Shown here: positions 1 to 12,092 of the stretch, piece by piece | How positions within the stretch are numbered: position 1 is the first letter of the stretch | Layout: the number at the start of each line of letters is the position of its first letter | Assembly: GCA_030248215.1 (NCBI GenBank) | Contig: JASANG010003170.1 | Span: 248,001 to 312,000, forward strand | Reading direction: 5' to 3' | DNA: 64,000 nucleotides | DNA from: Enoplolaimus lenunculus | Lineage: Eukaryota; Nematoda; Enoplea; Enoplida; Thoracostomopsidae | Program-made: the position numbers and the translations under genes | Notes under the pieces: generated by a model | What the model was told of the DNA's origin: nothing | The model's input: the letters and a program-made list of their open reading frames with translations, nothing else | The model's database searches: none

Positions 1-377
1 GTATATAATTTGTTAAACTTTTTGACAAAAATTCTTTTTGGTCTCAAGGGGAGACCTTGGGACCTTAAAAAATTGAATTTTTCAAAAAATTCAAATTTTG
101 GTGTGAAATGAATTAGTGCAAATTATAAGAAGCTCAAATATGCAAAAAATTTCTAAATCGAACTACTTTTGGGCAAACGCGGGCTGGAGGGGGAGATAAC
201 CGGAAAGACCCTTCGGTTCCAGGCCGTTATTTTTTTCAACAAACTTCGTGCCATTTGGATCTCCCCTTTTGACTTAAAACACAAATATACTTCTATAGGA
301 ACCCACCACCAACTCTTATTGCCAGTACCTCTTTTAACCAGCTCATTAATACAGTATTGTAGAAATTGAAGAAATCC
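1..377. other. No gene seen
   Basis: AT-rich sequence with short open frames only. No domain, RNA gene or clear repeat boundary was recognised. Confidence 0.4.
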
Positions 378-534
378 ATCACCTAGCCAGCTCGCCTTGC
401 TAGGGGAAGCGAAACATTTTTCATGAGGGGTATACAAGGGTTTTCGATGACTTACAAGCAAGGTTGAAAATCTTCGTCGGGAACGGGGAAAATTGGCAGG
501 ATGGCTGGGACTCCCTGGCAACTATAAGGCCCGT
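378..534 (+). mobile_element. M2 element, degenerate copy
   Basis: This copy matches the M2 family: an opening 'TAGCCAGCTCGCCTTGCTAG', then 'CAAGGGTTTTCGATGACTTA' and 'CAAGCAAGGTTGAAAAT', ending near GGCCCG. Members elsewhere are about 160 bp with GGCCCGTAGCCAG-like inverted ends. No coding capacity is seen, so it should be non-autonomous. The longest open frame here is simply read through the element. Confidence 0.6.
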
Positions 535-789
535 CCATCACCCTTGGCGTTTAGCTTTTCGGTGCCTTTGAACTGAAAAAACATATCAAGATCAAAACAA
601 ATGTGCCGTCAACAACACAGACGATAACCGTTTCGCTATTTAAGGTATCGCTTTACCCAAAGATAAATTGACTTTTAAAGTCAAGTTGGCATACGCCTGC
701 ATTTGCACTTATAGGTTTATTTTTAAACCAATTTCCGAATCTTCAACGTTCTTTCAATATATCCGGTATTTAAAACTAGATGCACGAAT

Positions 790-962
790 ATAACAGAACC
801 GTAACAGTAATATAAACATATTTCTAAGCCTAAGCTTAAACGTACCAATGAGCTTATAGCAAAGCCTAATCCTAAGCAAAAAAATTAGTCTAAAGTTTAA
901 GCTTACTCAAATTACAGTCCCGCAGAAAAACGTTTCGTTTCGTCTTGATTTTTATATGAACC
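790..962 (+). mobile_element. M1 element, diverged copy
   Basis: The M1 order is preserved: GTAACAGTAATATAA, then CCTAAG-like units, then a GTCTAAAGTTTAAGCTTACT block and a CAGAAAAACG right side. Terminal repeats are eroded and no target duplication can be read. Confidence 0.55.
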
Positions 963-1088
963 GCTTTGTCAATCATATAATTACGATAAACCGTGTGAAA
1001 CAATAATATCGTAGCAACTGTGGCACAAAACGCGAAAAGTTGCATAACCTTCATTCATATAGTTTGCCCTCACTGCTCGCTTTTTGCA

Positions 1089-1363
1089 TCGAGCCCTATT
1101 CACACGTGCAAGTTTTTGCTGCGAGAACTTGCAGCTACAACTTGCGCTTGCCAGTTTTGTCCAAAATCCCATTCGAATGCAGCTGCAAATAATTCACTAA
1201 AAATCATAGCTAGGAATTTATTTCACATGTATGAATAACCATGCAAGTAATACCTGAAATTATTGCACCGGCTTTCTCATTGGCTGATGAAAAAATGCAA
1301 CTTCTGCGTGCAATTTGCAACTCAAGGTCTCGCAGCAAAAACTTCAAGGTGTGAACAGGGCTT
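1089..1363. mobile_element. M6 inverted-repeat element
   Basis: The left end AGCCCTATTCACACGTGCAA continues into TTTTTGCTGCGAGAACTTGC. The right end is the inverse (CTCGCAGCAAAAACTTCAAG, then GTGTGAACAGGGCTT). This makes a foldback element of about 275 bp with roughly 45-base inverted repeats. A second copy lies at 23508-23795. No protein is encoded. Confidence 0.7.
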
Positions 1364-1565
1364 AAAACATATCTGAATCGAGAAATCTCGACCGATTATT
1401 GTTTGATTCAATGGATCGTCACATAATCCAAACACTCATCCAATAGGTTTCGCTGTGAGTACTAGTTGTCTTCATGGAACCGGTATCTGTAATTGTTTCG
1501 ACAGCTACTCGTTGCACCAATTGCGGCTCTGGGTAGCTATGTTGTCTATACGGTTCATTTAAAAT

Positions 1566-1735
1566 GGTCAATGTATAGAACAGTGCCGTAACAGTAGTAT
1601 AAGAGTATTCCTAAGACTAATCCCGAACCTAAGCTGAAGCGTACATAACGAGCTTATACCTAACACAGGTTGTGGTTATGGGTTAGTTTTTTAGTGCTGT
1701 GAACAAAAACGAATTAAACTTTAACCTACTACAAA
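1566..1735 (+). mobile_element. M1 element (F3-like), right side degraded
   Basis: It starts GGTCAATGTATAGAACAG and continues CGTAACAGTAGTATAAG with CCTAAG-like units. The right terminal repeat is not clear. Confidence 0.5.
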
Positions 1736-1988
1736 TCAATGTCACATATGTATGCTCACCGAGAACCTTAATGAAAACGTACCACAACACATAGTCGCTC
1801 ACTAATCAAAATTAAAGTTTTATTTTCAAAAATGTCTATTAATTTTGTCATTTGGTCAGCTTTTTAATTTGTCAAAGAACTAAAATTTTATAATATTTTA
1901 AAGAAACTTACTTTCAAACTGGCTAGTCCACGTAATCATTTTTAAACATTGACAACAGATCGAAAAGAGTAAAAATGATGTTATTTAC

Positions 1989-2113
1989 GGCTCATGTAAA
2001 GATCAGGAACGCAACGTTTTTCTGAATACTTCAATAAAGCTCATTATCGCGCTTAGGCGTAGGCTTACGAATATGCGTATACTACTGTTACAGCCCTGTT
2101 CCATACGTCGGCC
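1989..2113 (-). mobile_element. M1 element, reversed short copy
   Basis: Reading the plus strand, it opens GGCTCATGTAAAGATCAGG and closes with CTGTTCCATACGTCGGCC. Both ends match M1 terminal repeats in reverse orientation, around a shortened TTAGGC-like core. Confidence 0.6.
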
Positions 2114-2351
2114 TGAACCACAAATTGAAATCTTATTAGTTGAAAATTCAAATGTAAGTCTTGATTAACGAAAAAAACCGGAAAAACTACGCAAAAACGT
2201 TTATCAGTTATAAATGAGAAATATGCAGAAAGTTTAACTATGAAATGGCGGAAATGGTACGTAAAATGAATTTATTCAACACAAAATACCGAAACGTCAA
2301 TAACAATAATTGATTCCATGATTTGATATTTTAAATGTAACAATTACTGCA

Positions 2352-2583
2352 ATGGAATTTACAATAACGTTACAAACCGTATTAACACGTGCAAGTTGTT
2401 GCAGTTCCAAATTTACTGAAAATTGTTTCCAAAATGTACGCTGGGTCTGACCATCCAGCCAAAATATCAAATCATGGAATTTACAATAACGGTACAAACC
2501 GTATTCACACGTGCAAGTTTTTGCAGTTCCAAATTTACTGAAAATTGTTTCCAAAATGTACGCTGGGTCTGACCGTCCAGCCA
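2352..2583. repeat. Tandem duplication, 122-bp period
   Basis: A segment beginning ATGGAATTTACAATAACG occurs at 2352 and again at 2474 with few differences. It includes an ACACGTGCAAG motif shared with M6 ends, so it may be a duplicated M6 end. Confidence 0.7.
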
Positions 2584-3026
2584 CTAAGTACAAGACATTG
2601 ATTGGCGTCGAAAAAGTTGAGAAATCGATTTTTAAAACCAGCGGACGAATAGACATTTCGACGGCATAAAGTTTACTGTATGCTAAATTTGCTTACGCCA
2701 CTTAAAGCAGACCTTGAAATTTTTCTATTTTTTCACTTTCAAAGTTTTTTTAAGAAATTAAGCTTAGTTCAACAATTTGAAGTTTTGTAAAAATTGTGGT
2801 TTGTGATGTGTTAAAATTTAGAAACCAACTAACACAACAAAACAATACTTCCGTTACAAAGATTTACTTTAAATAAAATGTTTTTGACCAAAAAGTTACC
2901 ATTTTGCCTATGCTTTACCCATGAATAAAACAGGCAACGCTATGGCAGATGTTAAATTGCGTTGAAACAAAATTACCTCAGCGATAACACTTACAAACAC
3001 GGTTGAATTCAGTGGTAACAAACTTA

Positions 3027-3186
3027 GGCCAATGTAAAGAACAGGGGCGGAACAGGATTATAAGCATATTCCTATTCCTAAGCCTAAGCCTAAGCCTAAA
3101 CCTAAGCGTAAGAATGAGTTTATTCCTAAGCCTAAGCCAAGCAAAAAATGTGTCTAAACCTTAAGCTTACTCTTTTCTAGTCCAAC
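3027..3186 (+). mobile_element. M1 element (F1), right end lost
   Basis: The left terminus GGCCAATGTAAAGAACAGG and GGGCGGAACAGGATTATAAG are intact. The CCTAAG core and the GTCTAAACCTTAAGCTTACT block follow. The right inverted repeat after TCTAGTCC is missing. Confidence 0.7.
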
Positions 3187-3574
3187 TGAAAATAAGTCAA
3201 AAGTCGATTAACGTCATATATTTGAAACCTATTTCCAGTAGAATATACCGTTTTCAGAAATTTATGTAAAATGAAACTAACCTACAATAATCTGATAATC
3301 AAGGTTAAATTTATAATTTTTTGCCAAAATAATAGTTGCATCTGCTCTTTGTCTAAATTTCGTTTCAAATTTATATGCAAATGCGTCAAATATGTCATTA
3401 GGCAAAAAAGGTTAATGAAACGCAAAAATTAATAAGTAAAAGTTGTGAAATATTCAGGTAATTATTGTAAAAAATGTATAAAAAATAAACAAGTGTACAC
3501 CAAAGTATTGGTGTATTTTAGCGGAATCATTAACCAGGTTGCATATAAACACAAATGATGAAGAGATATATCAC

Positions 3575-3654
3575 TTTGAGGTTTCGCCGTATAGGCTTTG
3601 GGCTTAGAAATATGCTTATATTACTGTTACGCTCTTCACTGGCCGATTATCGTT
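3575..3654 (-). mobile_element. M1 fragment (reversed)
   Basis: It ends TATGCTTATATTACTGTTAC...CACTGGCC, the reversed left side of an M1 element. The other half is absent. Confidence 0.45.
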
Positions 3655-4190
3655 TTCCCTTACAGTATCACGTAAAGTGTCTGTATCGATTAGTTGTGGG
3701 AGGGACTGTATATAAATTTCGGTTTCGTGCAAACTGCTCTAAATTTGGTGTGATATATCGAATATCAAGATCGCAATTAAATTATATAGAATGAGGTTCT
3801 ATGTCCATAAAACCAACCAAGCCCCACTTACTTTTAAAGTAGCTAGAAAAAAATGATAATTAGCATGCTAAGTTCCCCTAGAACTTCTAAAATTACGACC
3901 CTCGGAAACATTTACATACAAATGTACAAATTGACTATACAAACGGCAGTACCCGAAACACGCAACTATTGTATAGAAAGCTTGTCAAAGAAAGCGTATA
4001 TATTTAGCACAAACAACATCAGAGAACATGGCAGACATGACTTGAATCACAAAATAGGACACACGAAATATTTTCTTTGGGTTTTGAAAGCGTTCAGGCG
4101 CACACGGGTACAAGGGTGAGTAGGGAGGGTGTATCGCTGACCGGAACAATCTAAATTAAAGCCGGAGAAAAACTGGTGGGGTGTTGAACC

Positions 4191-4353
4191 GGCACGTGGC
4201 CAGCTCACCTAACCCAGGTCGGCTAAACATGTTTCAAGAGGGGCATGCAAGGGTTTACGCTGACTTACACGCAATGTTTAATTGTAGGAGGTGCTAAAAT
4301 TGTTTCAGGGAGGTGGGTTGAGTCCCCTCAGTCCACCCTCTGGCTACGGGTCC
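4191..4353 (+). mobile_element. M2 element
   Basis: The termini GGCACGTGGCCAGCTCACC and TCTGGCTACGGGTCC are an imperfect inverted pair of the M2 type. Internal motifs CAAGGGTTTACGCTGACTTA and GGGTTGAGTCCCCTC match other copies. Confidence 0.65.
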
Positions 4354-4904
4354 ACTGTTCAAGCTGTAAGTCGGTCGTACAGTCTCCTTGTGAGTTTGAA
4401 ACTTGCTACTGAGTCGAAAACATTTTCAGGAGGTCCAAGCAAATAAATTTTCACGGGGACAAAAAAATTGTATGAAGTCAAAGAAAGAATTTAAAAATGG
4501 CATGCGGGAATTTCGGCTAATATTCCTAAACCTATAGTAGAAAATAAATCTTTCCAGGACGCACCACGATGTTCATGATCTGGGGGCTGCGAGTCACTCG
4601 GTGACAGCCGTGGAAACGCGACTCGATCTAAAATGTTTTAAATTAAAATTTTTGAAGCATAACAGAGGGGCGTATATTTTGCCACGATTTTAAAGAAACA
4701 TAATTTTACGTACCAGTTTTTTATATTGAAGGGTGCATCAAGTTAAACTGTTGCTAATTTAGAGCTAAATGGTTTTTTTGTAAATACAAAGGTCCGGTAT
4801 TGGGGACATCTGCCTTAAGTGCCCCGAGGCTTGCGGAAATTTGAATTTGTGTACAGTGATAGATAACCATTTCAAACAATGCCTCAAAATATTGCTGAAG
4901 AACA

Positions 4905-5945
4905 GGAACAACGTATGTAGCTTCCTGAAGATATGATATATTCAGCATAATCTGAACAATCCTAAGCCTAATGTTAATCCTGAAAATATGATATTTTCAG
5001 CATAATCTCAACAATCCTAAGCCTAATCTTAATCCTGAAAATATGATATATTCAGCATAATCTCAACAATCCTAAGCCTAATCTTAATCCTGAAAATATG
5101 ATATATTCAGCATAATCTCAACAATCCTAAGCCTAATCTTAATCCTGAAAATATGATATATTCAGCATAATCTGAACAATCCTAAGCCTAATCCTAATCC
5201 TGATATGATATATTCATCATCAACTTAACAATCCTAAGCCTAATCCTAATCCTGAAGATATGATATATTCAGCATAATCTCAACAACCTTAAGCCTACTG
5301 CTAATCCTGAAGATATGATATATTCAGCATAATCTCAACAACCTTAAGCCTAATCCTAATCCTGAAGATATGATATATTTATCATCATCTCAACAATCCT
5401 AAGCCTAATCCTAATCCTGAAGATATGATATATTCATCAGCATCTCAACAATCCTAAGCCTAATCTTAATCCTGAAGATATGATATATTCATCATCATCT
5501 CAACAATCCTAAGCCTAATCCTAATCCTGAAGATATGATATATTCAGCATAATCTCAACAATCCTAAGCCTAATCCTAATCCTGAAGATATGATATATTC
5601 ATCATCATCTCAACAATCCTAAGCCTAATCCTAGTCCTGAAGATATGATATATTCATCATCATCTCAACAATCCTAAGCCTAATCCTAATCGTGAAGATA
5701 TGATATATTCATCATCATCTCAACAATCCTAAGCCTAATCCTAATCCTGAAGATATGATATATTCATCATCATCTCAACAATCCTAAGCCTAATCCTAAT
5801 CCTGAAGATATGATATATTCAGCATAATCTCAACAATCCTAAGGATTATTCATCATCATCTCAACAATCCTAAGCCTAATCCTAATCCTGAAGATATGAT
5901 ATATTCATCATCATCTCAACAATCCTAAACCTAATCCTAAAGCTG
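4905..5945. repeat. Tandem array, 55-bp unit
   Basis: About 18 head-to-tail units of roughly 55 bp. Each contains GAAGATATGATATATTCATC, then ATCATCTCAACAATCC, then TAAGCCTAATCCTAATCCT. The first units carry CAGCATAATCT in place of CATCATCATCT, and both types recur inside the array. Units are contiguous with no unique spacers, so this is a satellite or minisatellite. The last third of each unit resembles the CCTAAG core of M1 elements. Confidence 0.95.
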
Positions 5946-6005
5946 TGTCATTTAAAGCTGATGAATCCACTTGTGTTGCGATAAACCACCGTCAGCTTTT
6001 TACAC

Positions 6006-6160
6006 TCCCGTAACCAGCTCAACATGCTACGTGGGCTAAAATTTTTTAAAACGGCTATGCAACGATTTTAGCTGACTTTACAAGTAAAACCTTTAAACCA
6101 AAATATTTTCAAGCAAAGCTGATGCCCCCTGCAGCCCGTCTGGTGACGGCGAGTGCGAGA
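6006..6160 (+). mobile_element. M2 element, degenerate
   Basis: It opens CCCGTAACCAGCTCAACATG and ends CAGCCCGTCTGGTGACGG. The internal ACTTTACAAGTAAAACC corresponds to the conserved ACTTACAAGCAAGGTT. Confidence 0.55.
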
Positions 6161-6545
6161 TATTAAGCGAGCACACTTGACCCAAAGAGGTGAGCAAAAC
6201 AACTCGTGCGTATAATTTAGTGCGATCACTGGACACTAATCTTATATTGCTTGCCCATACTATGGGTAGTGACCCATGTTCCCTAATTGTATTACATATT
6301 TGTTCGAAGTATTGAAGCTTAGAAAATTAAAGCCCCCATATGGTGTCACGGTCTAGTTTGCCGTGGGTCTACGATTTATTCGGCTAAATTTGGCTGTACT
6401 TATGCGTAAACCAAGCTCAGAGTGTGGTATTTGGGTGCGTCGTGTACAAATGTGTAGAGGGATATTCCTACAACAGATTTCCTGAACGGATGGTGGGTGG
6501 TTATATTTATTAATACCTGAAAAGTGTTTAATTTTATATCCATCG

Positions 6546-6900
6546 ACCAGAGTGAAACCGGAGGTGAAAATATCGGATCCGTGGCCGAAGGTCAACAAAA
6601 TTTGCCGGAGCCGGATACGAAGGTAAAGTTGGAGGTGAGCCAAAATTAGGCAGTTCAAATGATGTTTAATTTGCTAATTTTAGCGCATATCAGTTTGGTG
6701 TTGTTAAATCTTTTGGTTATAAGCTTATGTTTCTGCGAAATGTCCGAAAATTTTTCATCAATATTGTACAAAAACTAATTGTACCAAAAGTTAAAACGTA
6801 AAGCTCCAAGCAAAAAGTTTTGTAAAACTATGCAAAATTTCACTACCGAATTTGCTGGAACCTCCTGCAGAAGTTCTACCGAGACCGGAGGTCGATTTTC
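6546..6900 (+). mobile_element. CCGGAG-type element (hAT-like end)
   Basis: The segment has ACCAGAGTGAAACCGGAGG, GCCGGAGCCGGA and then AGCCAAAATTAGGCAG. It runs parallel to 45140-45420 over its length, including CAAAACTATGCAAAATTT. A reversed copy of the same end lies at 19475-19644. The more complete terminus CAGGGTGCAACCGGAGG looks like a hAT end. No transposase is seen. Confidence 0.5.
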
Positions 6901-8679
6901 TGTCGGATCCAGCGCCGGACGCAGACGTCAGGGAACACCTTATGCCATCCTCGAATGGCGTTATTATATCTCGCTGTGGCATACCCTATCAAAATTTTCT
7001 AAATTTCGCCACTGCTCGCTACGTTCGTTACTGAACTCTGTCAGTCATTGGAGGTTGCTATCTGGAAAATATATCGCATTCTTGTCTACTATTGGCTACC
7101 TTTCAACAATACGTAGATCAATTGCATGTGAATGGCTACATGACTTGACAGCTCGTCTTAAATGCTTTTCCATTTCAATTCCTTTTCCCTGATAGGTCAG
7201 TAAACCTTATACTGGATAACCAGTCAAAACCAGCAGTGCATATTTTAAACAAATTCATTGGTCGTTCAATGATTTGACCTTAAAATTACGCAGCAACGAT
7301 GTTTCAACGAAAACACCTGTCCAATACGAACATCTTCGCCTCGTAATCCATGATTTTTATTGAATTTTTAAAACTTTCGCCTTGATTTAAATCTGCATTA
7401 AAATTTTAGCCCCACAATGGTTTGAATTGAACTTGAAGTAGGTCATAAACACTACAAACTCTCCATCAATGTCTTCATACCAACCAACGTCGAAGCGTAC
7501 CCCGCTCGCATCAAAGATAAATAGTTCTTCGAATGACACCACAAAATATAAACAGTCCAATACGCCAGCAATACGTGGGCCTTTGAGAGCGAATTCAAAT
7601 CGGCGTACGAATCGAAATATTTTCCTCACAACCGTCCGACGGGATGCGAAACATAGCCCTTGTACAGGCTTTAGAACTTAATTCGTATTAGCTAACGAAT
7701 CAGAAAAGAAAAAAACATTTTGCTTTAGCTATGTCAGCTTACCAAAAATGCATTTTCCAATCTTTGCTCAAAGTTATGCGACCCTCGAAATCAATGTCTA
7801 CTCCCGCGTTTTTGATGATTACCCAAAACCCTGGGTTCAACCGCACAACACAAAATTCATTTCCCTCAGGACTTCGGCAATCATGTTTGTGCTGCTGTAC
7901 CGGGAATGTATGCTGAAGTGGACAGGAGCATACAATTTTAAACACGACCATATAAATATGGATATACGGAAATTGCAAAACTCTACGAAAATCGAAAATA
8001 TACCAGTGTCCAGCCTATGGGATGGGCTTGGATTCTGACAGAGGGGATGCAGATATGAACCATTTGGCTCAAATTGCGATTTTTATGTTCATATTAGATT
8101 ACATAAATCGCGCTGTTTGTAGTAAATAGCTTGTTTAAAAAAATTTTCCGTGGACACCATTTGCATATTATAAGCAAATATTCTGGCGGCGCTGGCTGCT
8201 TGAAGGCGAGCCGACCCGGCCTAGAAGCCATCTTAATAATTTTTTCTACCAACCTGACAATATTTCTTCTGAAAAGCCCTTCAATCCCCCCCGCCTGTGG
8301 TTTTATAGGAATTTTCCTATTTATAGGGTTATGCTTCTTGAATTACTCCTAGGTACCATTATAAAAGTTTAGCTTCAAGTATAGATGCTTATTTATTTTT
8401 GCGGGATAATGATTTAAACGATAGGCAAACAATGAAAATATTTATGAAATTGACGTTTTAGCTTGAATTGCCTAAACTGAAAAGCGCTATTACAGTTCGA
8501 GTCGACAGCGCCGCTAGAATATTAGGTTGGGATGGGAAAGTGGGAACTAGCGAAATCACACAGCGCTCATACTGAATAAAACACTCGCAAAGGGTAAACG
8601 TACTGTTTTTCGCGTTAGGTACCCTGATCATTTCCCGAACAAACTTTTAACGGAACTATGGTGTTATTCAAGGACGGTT
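6901..8679. other. Unassigned intergenic sequence
   Basis: Several 60-140 codon open frames overlap on both strands, but none shows a recognisable domain, consistent splice sites or a partner exon. I see no repeat boundary here. A lineage-specific gene cannot be excluded. Confidence 0.3.
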
Positions 8680-8822
8680 GCCTGCTCACCTTGCTGGGGA
8701 GCTAAAAAAATTTTCAGGACAGGAATGCAAGGGTTTTCGATGACTTACAAGCAAAGTTAAAAATGTTGTACGGAGTGATTAACTTTTTCCGGCTCCTTGG
8801 CCAATCGCTGGCTACGGGTTCG
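8680..8822 (+). mobile_element. M2 element
   Basis: CTGCTCACCTTGCTGGGGAG opens the copy, CAAGGGTTTTCGATGACTTA is internal and CGCTGGCTACGGGTTCG closes it. Confidence 0.65.
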
Positions 8823-8892
8823 TATTAAACTAAGCTATGCGTTTACAAAACAATATTCCTACAACACAAAACAAAAAGATTTTTCCAATTTC

Positions 8893-9074
8893 GGCCAATG
8901 TAGAAAACAGGGGCAGAACAGTATTATAAGCATATTTCTAAGCCTAAGCGTAGGAATGAGCATATTCCTAAGCCTAAGCCTATGTCTAAGCAAAGCAAAA
9001 AATAGTCTAAAGCTTAAGCTTACTCTATTCTAGTCCCACAGAAAAACATTCCGCCCCTGATCTTTACATGGGCC
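8893..9074 (+). mobile_element. M1 element (F1), complete, with 8-bp target duplication
   Basis: A complete reference copy. The left end is GGCCAATGTAGAAAACAGG and the right end is CTGATCTTTACATGGGCC. The core has CCTAAGCCTAAG units. The right constant block is TAGTCTAAAGCTTAAGCTTA followed by CTCTATTCTAGTCCCACAG. The 8 bases CCAATTTC directly precede the left GGCC and directly follow the right GGCC. An 8-bp target duplication is the hallmark of hAT-superfamily insertion. No transposase is encoded. Confidence 0.85.
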
Positions 9075-9136
9075 CCAATTTCTAACAAAACTATACAAGA
9101 CCATGGGAAACATTTTTTTACTAAAAATTAATACAT

Positions 9137-9414
9137 CTACTACATCATACGTACACCAGGTAACTTTTAAGGAGGTAATGTTATGGACACAGAAGCCAAA
9201 AACCTTCAATGTCCGGGATACAGAAGGCCAAACTGCTTCGATCTACCGGACACTGAAATTTTTTGGCTTTAGTGTCCGGGATACTGAAGCTTTTTGACTT
9301 CAATATGCGGAATGCTGAAGCCAAAACAGCTTCAGTATCCAGGACACTGAAGCTGAAAAAACTTCGGCGTCCATGACACTACCCCTCTCAAAAGTTACCT
9401 GGTGTACGCATGAT
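9137..9414. mobile_element. Foldback element
   Basis: Inverted ends CGTACACCAGGTAACTTTTA and AAAAGTTACCTGGTGTACG flank an interior made of repeated, alternating-strand copies of TTCAGTGTCCGGGATAC-like motifs. It can form a long imperfect hairpin. No protein is encoded. Confidence 0.65.
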
Positions 9415-9978
9415 ACTGTGGAAATTTCATAATTTTAATATGAAATTTAAAACAAATTGCACAGCTTAAAAAACAGCGATTAAAACTTGTCTCAAATTTA
9501 ACCAACAACATTCAACGACGTTAATACACAGTAAAATCACAAATCTGCTGCAACATTTTGGCCACGAAAATAGCCGCTCACTCTGTAGAGATAATTTAGC
9601 CGCCGGCTCAGGCAAACCAGAACCGACCACATCACAGTCAGTGCACTAATTTTAGGCCCGCGACTACGGCGAGCACCGTTGCTACGATTTCATTTGCGTA
9701 AAGGGTATGCAAATGAACCCACAAAATTGTGCAATCCAGTGTAGCGAGCGAGAAAATTGTGGTCACACCGCCCGATTAGAATTTTATATCTAAAGCATGA
9801 AAACGGTTTTGTTATTCAAAATTTTCGTGGTGGGTATCCCATCTGTACCCGTGTTGAGTATGGGCTCTGGTGGTTGCTGTCTTGAGTTTGGAGCAGTTTA
9901 AACACGACAGCCGTGACGACATGTATCCAAAGACAAGCAATACAAAACACACTCAAGGCGAAACTACTACTTTCCCAT

Positions 9979-10122
9979 AATAATAATAATAATAATAATA
10001 ATATATAATGTAATAATAGCAATAGTAATAATAATGATAATAAAATAATAATAATGTAATAATACTAATAATAATAGTAATAATAATAATGATAATAAAA
10101 TAATAATAATTATAATAATAAT

Positions 10123-10163
<41 letters not shown>

Positions 10164-10165
10164 TA
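9979..10165. repeat. (AAT)n microsatellite
   Basis: Long AATAATAAT runs are interrupted by GTAATA and GATAATAAA variants. Confidence 0.95.
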
Positions 10166-10547
10166 ATTTTCGGAATGTACCTCGGTGTTACAGCTGTACA
10201 TTCAAGTATATTCCAAATTTTCTAACGATTTAGAAAACAGTTAAATTCGCGAGCCTTCCTGCAGAAGACACCAAGGGTCCATGCGTTCCTGTACTATTTG
10301 GCGAATGTATCTGGCTGAACTAAACATAGAGTTGTGCTAAATTGTAAGGGATGGATGTTCTGCACACTTCTTGGAACTATCCAGTCGTAATTTTCGGCGG
10401 AAGTCATTGATCAATCGTGTTAGATTTATTTAGATTGACCAATCAAAAAATCAGTATTTATTGGAAATGTTTACATGTGGTCAAACCACATTTTACTTCT
10501 TTACAAAATTAATACAAAACACCAACATTACGTAAGCTTTACATTCG

Positions 10548-10670
10548 CCCCCCCCCCCTGGAAGCATTTTGCACCTCCCTAGAAAATTTTTAGCCTTGCT
10601 TATAGATCTTCGAAAACCTTTGTATGCCACTAATTTTTTGCCGCCCCTAGCAAAGTGAGCTGGCTAAGAT
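10548..10670 (-). mobile_element. M2 element (reversed)
   Basis: The plus strand shows GATCTTCGAAAACCTTTGTA and GCAAAGTGAGCTGGCTAAG, the reverse complement of the M2 interior and left end. A run of nine Cs precedes it. Confidence 0.6.
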
Positions 10671-11447
10671 CAAGCATTACAATTAAAGTCTTGTCATTTA
10701 ATTTGGATTCTTTTACAAAATCGGTAAATATTTTCAAAATCAAATCATTTTTGGGCAAACATGAATTGAGAAAAATAGCTGAATAAAATAGAGACAATAA
10801 CACACTATTTAATAGTCGATGCTAAGATTTTAATTACACATCGACTTAATTTGCGTTAGATTTTAGGCTAAGGAAAACATTACGGCTTACAGAACGTTGA
10901 CGCTTTAGGCATATATTTGCATACCTAAACGAAGTTGTTTGCCTAAACAGCTAAACAATAGACATTTAATCTTTTGAACTCGCTAATACAGCTGAACCCT
11001 TTGCACGCAAAGTGAGTATTTTGAACAAAATAGCTAATTAATACCGAAAATTTCATACACTGCTTTAGCCTCCAGAAGTAATCTTTCAATATCTTTCTTA
11101 AGCTTAAAAATTAAACCAAACTACAAAAAATTGCCGAATCTAAATATTGTTTCGCCCATAAACGCACGCTGTCTATTCTCAAGCTTTTAGTCTATGGCCC
11201 TCCTATAACAACTGTACCTTAAATTTCCGTAGCGTTATATTTTTATCAAAAACCTTTCAAAAAAATTTATATAGTTTTGAAACGAAGATATTTTAAAAAT
11301 TTAAAAACTCAAGGACATCAAAAGAAAATGCACTTTCAGAGTATAACGCAGCAGCTTTTATCCGCAAATAATGCAAGCAACATGAAAAAACACTGCAATA
11401 TATTTTTGAACAAGTATTTTTTACAATGAAGATGCGTTGAAACAGTG
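10671..11447. other. Unassigned AT-rich intergenic sequence
   Basis: No repeat boundary, domain or RNA gene was recognised. Stop codons are frequent in all frames. Confidence 0.35.
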
Positions 11448-11660
11448 CTGTATAGCGATATATATTATGTACATATATAAATATATATAAATATATATAG
11501 ATATATATTTATTTATTTAGTTATTAATATATTTATATTATATGTATATAAATATATATGTATATATCTATATATAAATATACATATATTAATATATATT
11601 ATTATATATTTACATACATATATATCAATATATATTTATGTATATGTATATATGTATTAT
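11448..11660. repeat. AT-rich low-complexity tract
   Basis: Alternating TATATA sequence with ATATATTTATTT and ATGTATATAT variants over about 210 bases. Confidence 0.9.
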
Positions 11661-12092
11661 CAAACATGTAGGCTTTATGAAGGTAAAATTCGATTATGAA
11701 CCACAAACCAAGCATAGGTGTAGACACATGGAGATGCCTAAGACTCCGTGCCACAATGGTTTTTAAAATAAATTCATTCTAAATAAGGGTTAGCAGGAAC
11801 AATTTGATTGACACATAAATTGAAATGTTCCTATGACCACTGTGAAACCAAACTCTACTTAGAATTAAGCATAGATTTTAACTGTTGTTGCAAATCTTGT
11901 TCTACCTTAAAAAACAAAGATATGAGGTGTAAAGTTCGCTGTAACAATTGCTGAACTGGATATAACGTTATTATAAATCGAAGTATTTTCGCTAACCTGT
12001 TTCTCTTGCTTCAGTTAACCAGGATTTCACAGTTGCGGCATTTTGTGTAGTAAATTGAAAGCCTAATTATGCAGAGGGTAGTTTTTGGTATC

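Noticed and set aside
4905-5945. CRISPR array
   Set aside because: Units follow each other without unique spacers and the context is animal nuclear DNA. The same applies to the arrays at 25203, 38090 and 39560.
6791-7192. Overlapping 60-137 codon genes
   Set aside because: Three frames on two strands overlap a CCGGAG-type repeat region, and none has a recognisable domain.
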